Assembly (NCBI GenBank): GCA_947074195.1
Contig: CAMTOS010000002.1
Span: forward strand, 1 to 64,000
Length of the DNA stretch: 64,000 bases
Direction of reading: 5' to 3'
Source: an uncultured Bacteroides sp.
GTDB taxonomy: Bacteria > Bacteroidota > Bacteroidia > Bacteroidales > Bacteroidaceae
The translations under genes and the position numbers were made by a program. This document shows positions 59,091 to 64,000 of this stretch, piece by piece (positions within the stretch are counted from its first letter, which is position 1; each line of letters opens with the position of its first letter). Under the pieces are notes generated by a model, which searched no databases, was not told where the DNA came from, and worked only from the letters and a program-made list of their open reading frames with translations.

Positions 59091-59761
59091 AATCTGCGGC
59101 GTTTGTTAATGCTATAAATAGTAGTAAGTACAATAAATGAAATGATGAAGAGCGTAAAAGCATATTTGTTGGCCTGATCGTAGTTGAGCGACTGAACTTC
59201 GTCATACAGTGCGATAGACGCAACGCGGGTATCTCCCGGCATATTTCCGCCAACCATCAGCACAATACCAAATTCTCCGATGCAGTGTGCAAAGGTCATG
59301 GCAATAGCAGTGATTATATTTCCTTTTATATTGGGCAGTAATACCCTGAAAAAAGTCTCGACTTTTCCTTTACCCATGGTATAAGATGCTTCGCGGAAAC
59401 TGGTAGGGAGTAGGGTTAACCCATTCTGGAGAGGTTGTATCATATATGGAAATGAGCAGATGATACTGGCAATCAAGACTCCGGTAAATGAAAACGCAAG
59501 ACGAATATTGAATGTATTTTCCAGCCACGCACCGAAAAAGTTTTGCGGACTATAAGCCACAAGAATGTAAAAACCCAGTACGGTGGGCGGTAATACCATG
59601 GGCATACATATTATAGCTTCGATAGCACTTTTACCTCTGAACTTACTGAATGAGAGAAAATAGGCTATCGGCAGTCCGATAATTAATAAAACCACAGTTG
59701 TCCAGAAGGCTAATCGTCCTGTGGTGAGTAGGGTTTGCAGAAATTCACTGTCGGCTATCAT
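59087..59761 (-). CDS. modB: molybdate ABC transporter permease
   Basis: Integral membrane permease of 224 residues with about five helices and the EAA loop REASYTMGKGKVETFFRVLLPNIKG, which touches the ATPase. The segment MPMVLPPTVLGFYIL is typical for ModB. It lies 77 bp after nifV and overlaps modC by 4 bases. No modA (periplasmic binding protein) is found in the window. The link to nif genes supports molybdate as the substrate. Confidence 0.9.
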   Translation of the reverse strand: MIADSEFLQTLLTTGRLAFWTTVVLLIIGLPIAYFLSFSKFRGKSAIEAIICMPMVLPPTVLGFYILVAYSPQNFFGAWLENTFNIRLAFSFTGVLIASIICSFPYMIQPLQNGLTLLPTSFREASYTMGKGKVETFFRVLLPNIKGNIITAIAMTFAHCIGEFGIVLMVGGNMPGDTRVASIALYDEVQSLNYDQANKYAFTLFIISFIVLTTIYSINKRRRL

Positions 59762-59838
59762 ATTTGCTTTATTACTGATGAAACAATCTTTTATCCTTAT
59801 TACGTTATTGCGATTTAAGATATCGCTCTTTAAAAAAA

Positions 59839-60963
59839 TCAGATTATGCTCTGATAGATGTTTAATATTTCGCTTTCATTTAGCGAACGCTTTTTTTCAA
59901 TCGATATATGTTTTACCTGTTGTAACATACGCATACCATCATCTTTTGTAATCTGTACTCCTTTCTGATGGAGAAAAGAGATCAACGCATGACTTCCGCT
60001 ATGTTTTCCAAAAACAAGTGCCGGTTGCTGCGTACCAATCATATCTGGTTTTAGAATTTGATAAGAATCCGGGTTTTTGATTATAGAGCTGGTATGAATT
60101 CCCGATTCATGACACATGGCCATTTCACCGGTAATGGGTTTTGCAACGGAGTTATTCCGGCCCGAAGCTTTTTCGACAAATGCAGATAATTCAGAAAAGT
60201 ATGCTGTATTTAATCCGCAATCATAATTCATGCTTAACTGCAATGCCATTACCAATTCTTCCAAAGGCGTATTGCCGGCACGTTCCCCAAGTCCGTTTAC
60301 CGTTACGCTCACAGCCTTAGCGCCCGATGTTACGGCAGTAAGTGCATTGGCTGTAGCCATTCCCAGGTCATTGTGACCATGAAATTCAAATATCATTTCA
60401 GGATAATCCGAAGATAACTTCCTGAAAAGCCGGGCCACGGTATACGGATTCATAATACCGACAGTATCGGCAATCCGTATTCTTGAAACTTCATTGAACT
60501 TCGCTGCCGAGATGAAATCGTTCAGGAAAGAACTGTCAGCTCTGGAGGCATCCTGTGCACCGATGCTTACAAATTCAAAACGGTCGCGGGCATATTGCGT
60601 CAAAGATTCGATGGAGTTCAGCACCCACGAGCGGCTTTTGCCTAAAAGATGAATATGCTGATCGGAAACGGGTAGCGAAATATGCACTCTCTGACAATGT
60701 GCGTTGCAAGCAGCATCAATATCTTTTTTCTTTGCCCGGCACCAGCCAAGCGATTTAAATCTGAATCCCGCATTACACAACATCCGGATGTCAGAAGCTT
60801 CTCTTTCAGACATTCCCGGCATACCGATTTCAATTTCAGGAACACCTGTTTTGTCGAGCATTTCGGCAATCTTTAGTTTTTCCTGCAATGAAAATACCAC
60901 TCCGGGTGCCTGTTCGCCATCCCGGAGAGTGGTATCAACGATATGTAAAGCCAAGGGTTTCAT
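59839..60963 (-). CDS. nifV: homocitrate synthase
   Basis: Condenses acetyl-CoA with 2-oxoglutarate to homocitrate, the organic part of the iron-molybdenum cofactor. The 374-residue protein has HIVDTTLRDGEQAPGVVFS, the metal-binding FHGHNDLGMATANAL, NGLGERAGNTPLEE and HESGIHTSSI, all typical of the HMG-like lyase family. The start MKPLALHIV overlaps the ferredoxin stop as ATGA, a classic coupling; an ATG 24 nt upstream is in frame but would overlap by 28 bp. It sits in a nif operon with nifN and nifB, so NifV rather than a leucine-pathway enzyme is the best call. Confidence 0.92.
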   Translation of the reverse strand: MKPLALHIVDTTLRDGEQAPGVVFSLQEKLKIAEMLDKTGVPEIEIGMPGMSEREASDIRMLCNAGFRFKSLGWCRAKKKDIDAACNAHCQRVHISLPVSDQHIHLLGKSRSWVLNSIESLTQYARDRFEFVSIGAQDASRADSSFLNDFISAAKFNEVSRIRIADTVGIMNPYTVARLFRKLSSDYPEMIFEFHGHNDLGMATANALTAVTSGAKAVSVTVNGLGERAGNTPLEELVMALQLSMNYDCGLNTAYFSELSAFVEKASGRNNSVAKPITGEMAMCHESGIHTSSIIKNPDSYQILKPDMIGTQQPALVFGKHSGSHALISFLHQKGVQITKDDGMRMLQQVKHISIEKKRSLNESEILNIYQSII

Positions 60964-61268
60964 TCGGAGATAAGGTATTTCTGACAAGCTTCTCCTTCCT
61001 CGAGCGCATCGAGAATAGCATCAATCGCATCCTCGGTTTCAACTTCACCATACCAGAAATTGTTGGGCTGAATCACGATAACCGGCCCCTGTGAACAGAT
61101 ATTAAGACAACCTGTGGTAGACACTGCCACATCGAGTCCGCGGTCAGAACATTCCTCCATTAAATATTGTAGCAGAGTAGGCGCTCCTTTTTTGTTGCAC
61201 GCCCCTTGTGCATCTCCGGCCATGCGGAAAGAGTTGCATACCAGAATATGATAATTAGGCTTTTTCAT
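60960..61268 (-). CDS. thioredoxin-like [2Fe-2S] ferredoxin
   Basis: Protein of 102 residues with cysteines at 11, 24, 54 and 58, a Cx12Cx29Cx3C pattern that fits thioredoxin-like [2Fe-2S] ferredoxins (related to NuoE and to the Azotobacter FeSII/FdI group). HILVCNSFR, STTGCLNICSQGP and VIQPNNFWYGEV are typical. It lies between nifB and nifV and probably supplies electrons or clusters for NifB chemistry or nitrogenase. Its stop overlaps nifV (ATGA). Confidence 0.9.
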   Translation of the reverse strand: MKKPNYHILVCNSFRMAGDAQGACNKKGAPTLLQYLMEECSDRGLDVAVSTTGCLNICSQGPVIVIQPNNFWYGEVETEDAIDAILDALEEGEACQKYLISE

Positions 61269-61305
61269 TTGATGTAATTTTTAAGATTAGAATAAAATTT
61301 ATTTA

Positions 61306-62583
61306 TCAGGCACAGCCCATCGCGTTTCCTTTACAACCCGAACCGCACTTAAACTCGTTTGGTTTGGCAATAGTTTTTATAGGTTTATGGTTATAAACTC
61401 CTTCAAGTCCTTCATCAATCAATCCCGTCATTTCAATTACGTTTGTACCGCAATTATTAATGATGCTTTTAGGGTTTTCGCCAACGCTGCTGACCAAAAG
61501 TGCACGGCAATCTTTAATTGTTTTGGCCAGATCAACCCATCTCTGATCACCACCACCTGCTTTGGGCAATGCCCGCATTTCTTTAAACTGAAATCCTTTA
61601 GGCGTTTGCTGATAGATATAGAGATGCATCGCTTCTCCCAAATGGAGATTCACTAACAGGCCTTCGTTGGTAGCTACGGCAACAAATGGTTTGTTGCTTA
61701 ACTCTTCATCCGACGTCGTCATTACTTTTTGGAGAATATGGTACGAGTCAGATAAATCATGACCCAGCAGACCGGCTGCATCTGCACGACAACGCGCACA
61801 ATGCGACATCATGGGCAGATGTTCTTTTGAAAACTCTCTGACACGCATAATCTCTACCGGAGTTGGCTTTTCTATCTCTTCAAAAGGAGTATCTTCGGTC
61901 GGTATTAAAGGAATACAGTTCATGATGTCAGCGCCGAGCTCTTTACATACTCTGGCAACTTCGGGGATATGTGTATCATTAATACCGGGGATAATGATAG
62001 AGTTGATCTTTACAACAATACCATGTGCTTTCAGCAATGGAATACATTTGAGTTGTCGCTCCAGCAATAAAGCCGCTCCTGCAACACCTCTGTATACTTT
62101 CCGTTGGAAACGTACCCAGCGATAAATCCGTGCAGATATTTCAGGATCTACAGCATTGATAGTAATAGTCACATGCGTCACACCAAGAGTTGCAATCTCA
62201 TCTATATGTGGTTCAAGTTCAAGTCCGTTAGACGAAAGACAGAAGATCTTTTCGGGGAATTCTTTATTAACCCTTCTGAGTGTCTCCATGGTTTCCTCGG
62301 CATTGGCAAAAGGATCGCCCGGACCAGCAATGCCTACCACAGAGATATTATCAATAACCTCAGATAATTCCTTCAGGTACATGGTAGCTTTACCGGGAGT
62401 CAGTACCCCCGATGTAACACCAGGACGGCTCTCATTTACACAATCATATTTACGGTTGCAGTAATTACACTGAATATTGCATTTCGGTGCAACCGGAAGA
62501 TGAACGCGTGCATATTTATGCTTTGCATCCTCATTAAAACAAGGATGTTTATGAATATCATTTTCAGTAATTAATTTAGCCAT
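61306..62583 (-). CDS. nifB: NifB, cofactor precursor (NifB-co) synthase with C-terminal NifX-like domain
   Basis: Radical SAM enzyme of 425 residues that builds the [8Fe-9S-C] core of the nitrogenase cofactor. The SAM cluster cysteines are in APKCNIQCNYCNRKYDC, followed by GIAGPGDPFAN, SSNGLELEPH and the MSHCARCRADAAG pair. A C-terminal NifX-like domain (about 305-405) has FVAVATNEGLLVNLHLGEAM. The tail CGSGCKGNAMGC is also seen in other NifB proteins. The ATG at 62583 (MAKLITENDIHKH) is preferred over the one 6 nt upstream. Its gene follows nifN after about 5-11 nt. Confidence 0.95.
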   Translation of the reverse strand: MAKLITENDIHKHPCFNEDAKHKYARVHLPVAPKCNIQCNYCNRKYDCVNESRPGVTSGVLTPGKATMYLKELSEVIDNISVVGIAGPGDPFANAEETMETLRRVNKEFPEKIFCLSSNGLELEPHIDEIATLGVTHVTITINAVDPEISARIYRWVRFQRKVYRGVAGAALLLERQLKCIPLLKAHGIVVKINSIIIPGINDTHIPEVARVCKELGADIMNCIPLIPTEDTPFEEIEKPTPVEIMRVREFSKEHLPMMSHCARCRADAAGLLGHDLSDSYHILQKVMTTSDEELSNKPFVAVATNEGLLVNLHLGEAMHLYIYQQTPKGFQFKEMRALPKAGGGDQRWVDLAKTIKDCRALLVSSVGENPKSIINNCGTNVIEMTGLIDEGLEGVYNHKPIKTIAKPNEFKCGSGCKGNAMGCA

Positions 62584-62594
62584 AACCAATCTTT

Positions 62595-64000
62595 TTACAT
62601 GTATTTATATCCAATAGGAGAGTGCTCCTGCTTATATTCCAAGAGTGCATTGACAATGGTATCGAAGAGGTTTTGAGTACCTTCATAGCACAAATGCTTT
62701 ATGCGTGGACCGCCAACACGATCGTGAACAGGAAAACCGATGCGTACGATAGGTATACCCAGTTCGCGGGCAATGTAATACCCTTTACTATTCCCTATAA
62801 TAAAATCGGGTTTCAGCTCTTTGGCCATTTCACGGATTGTTTCGAAATCGGCACCCGAAAGGATTTCTGTATCGGTAAACATTTCCGCATTATGCTTCAA
62901 TAACTCTTTTCGCATCATTCTGCTTTCTCCGCCAGAGGCAATGATTACGGGCTTTATTCCTATTTCGGCCAAAAACAAACTCATGGCAATAACCAGATCT
63001 TCTTCGCCGTAAACCACCGCTTTTTTACCAAAGACATATTTGTGTCCGTCAATATAGGCATCTACTAATCTGCCGCGTTGCAATGTGTATTTTTCAGGAA
63101 CCGGCTGTTGTGTTATGGCAGAGAGGGTATTCATAAAGGCATCTGTGGCCTCAATGCCAATTGGCATAATCAGCTGATGATTCTGAATATACATCTGCTT
63201 TTGCAACCATTCGCCTGCACTGACTACCGAAGCACGATTAAGAATAAACTCCGATACTGAACCTTTATTCAGTACGGTACCAAATTCGATAGTGGCTACT
63301 GCTTTGCCTGTTTTCTTCAGATCCTCAACCTTAGTCCCTCCTTCAGGAATCAGATGATAATCGTTCCAGCAGGGATTATCCATAGATGCCGAATAGTCGG
63401 GAAATAAAGTATAATCAATTCCGAAATCAGTAACGATATCCTTTAGCATGCGGATATCGGCAGGAGATATAAAACCGGAAAAAAGATTAATCCGGTTTTC
63501 TCTTTTACCTTCCTGTGCAAGTGTTTTGACGGTTGATAGAACAGCTTCATGAAAGCCATCCATGTGCGTGCCGTTGTAGCTTGGGGTCGATGCATGTATA
63601 AATACAGGCATTGTTTTGTCGTCACCTTTCAATTCTTTATATTCGGCAATAAGCGATGGAATATCTTCTCCGATAGTTTCCGATAAACAGGTGGATGCTA
63701 TTCCCATTACTGCCGGTGCATATTGCTTGCGGATATTATCAATACCGGTAATGAAATTCCGGTTACCGCCATATATAGTAGTTTCTTCGCTGAAATTTGA
63801 TGATGCGATATCCATCGGCTCTTTATAATGACTGATGAGATACCGGCGAATATAAGTGGCGCATCCCTGAGAACCATGAATCATTGGGATACATCCTTCA
63901 ATACCTTTAAATACCATAGATGCACCAAGCGGTGAACATAGCTTGCAGGCATTTCTTGATGCCGCATAAGGTTTTACTTTTGTTGTTGTTCCTTCTTTTT
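62595..64000 (-). CDS. nifN: NifN, cofactor assembly scaffold subunit (cut by window edge)
   Basis: Nitrogenase MoFe-protein-like scaffold subunit. The reading frame is open from 64000, so the visible part is 467 residues. Near the edge the sequence ASRNACKLCSPLGAS continues into VFKGIEGCIPMIHGSQGCATY and SNFSEETTIYGG, which is the NifN signature. The C-terminal domain has VVYGEEDLVIAMSLFLAEIG and FIIGNSKGYYIARELGIP. Together with NifE, expected upstream outside the window, it converts the NifB product to the mature cofactor. It is the first gene in view of the leftward run nifN-nifB-fdx-nifV. Confidence 0.94.
   Translation of the reverse strand, partial: KEGTTTKVKPYAASRNACKLCSPLGASMVFKGIEGCIPMIHGSQGCATYIRRYLISHYKEPMDIASSNFSEETTIYGGNRNFITGIDNIRKQYAPAVMGIASTCLSETIGEDIPSLIAEYKELKGDDKTMPVFIHASTPSYNGTHMDGFHEAVLSTVKTLAQEGKRENRINLFSGFISPADIRMLKDIVTDFGIDYTLFPDYSASMDNPCWNDYHLIPEGGTKVEDLKKTGKAVATIEFGTVLNKGSVSEFILNRASVVSAGEWLQKQMYIQNHQLIMPIGIEATDAFMNTLSAITQQPVPEKYTLQRGRLVDAYIDGHKYVFGKKAVVYGEEDLVIAMSLFLAEIGIKPVIIASGGESRMMRKELLKHNAEMFTDTEILSGADFETIREMAKELKPDFIIGNSKGYYIARELGIPIVRIGFPVHDRVGGPRIKHLCYEGTQNLFDTIVNALLEYKQEHSPIGYKYM

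Noticed and set aside
59762..59838. ModE-type operator or molybdenum riboswitch before modB
   Set aside because: Only a weak 5-bp GCGAT/ATCGC hairpin is visible; no match to a Mo-box palindrome or to the riboswitch core.
63915..63917. ATG as the start of nifN
   Set aside because: The frame stays open to the edge and the preceding residues (ACKLCSPLGAS) belong to the conserved NifN block.
1..64000. tRNA genes, rRNA genes, insertion sequences or phage genes
   Set aside because: No cloverleaf, rRNA-like sequence, transposase, integrase or phage protein was recognised on either strand; a tRNA search program would settle this.

Overview
The window is AT-rich bacterial DNA from a member of the order Bacteroidales. 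Supporting signs are promoters of the Bacteroidota type (TTTG about 20 nt upstream of TAnnTTTG), an UpxY-type antiterminator, a GH95 fucosidase, PepSY-like secreted proteins, a sodium-pumping NADH dehydrogenase and the lon-tgt-lptG order. A nitrogenase cofactor cluster at the right edge suggests a diazotrophic anaerobe of the Paludibacter, Dysgonomonas or nif-bearing Bacteroides kind. The genus cannot be fixed by eye. No rRNA, tRNA, insertion sequence, phage or CRISPR array was seen, and almost all genes look intact.

Layout, left to right. 1-384: start of ispE, cut by the window edge, followed by a possible small structured RNA (about 444-556). 627-7049: one minus-strand operon tolC-macA-ATPase-macB-histidine kinase-LytTR regulator, an efflux pump carrying its own two-component system. 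7248-9996: HAD phosphatase, panB and an MFS transporter. 10000-15111: relA-like (p)ppGpp synthetase, dgkA and a GH95 fucosidase, all minus strand. 15230-18138: DUF4301 gene and purT. 18275-23070: upxY, wza, wzc and a PHP-type tyrosine phosphatase, an exopolysaccharide export and control module without glycosyltransferases. 23131-31257: rhlE-like helicase, serB, a thioredoxin-fold protein without its cysteines, and the lon-tgt-lptG operon. 31659-34563: trmN6-like methyltransferase, UDP-xylose synthase and a response-regulator/kinase protein. 34649-38790: WG-repeat protein and BamA-like outer-membrane protein. 39193-42226: an OmpR-type two-component system and two PepSY-like secreted proteins sharing a promoter motif. 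42941-48804: nqrABCDEF. 48878-54101: DbpA-like helicase and serC-serA-small membrane protein-DUF1015. 54212-57076: FKBP isomerase, YigZ protein, a lone HpaII-family endonuclease homologue and a nitroreductase. 57465-64000: molybdenum and nitrogen fixation region.

The right-hand region is the clearest metabolic system. nifN, nifB, a thioredoxin-like [2Fe-2S] ferredoxin and nifV run leftward, followed by modB, modC and a NifX-like protein with a cysteine tail. A convergent gene encodes a free-standing tandem Mop protein that could hold molybdate. ModC lacks the usual C-terminal molybdate-binding part and no modA is present, so molybdate uptake, storage and cofactor assembly seem to be arranged as separate parts in one locus.

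Non-coding structure that the genes do not explain includes a 22-bp-period repeat family in three intergenic regions (16768, 39083, 57096), a large nested dyad at 31444-31537, a shared 18-bp motif at two promoters of the PepSY system, three apparently leaderless genes, and a hairpin between serC and serA that may act as an attenuator.
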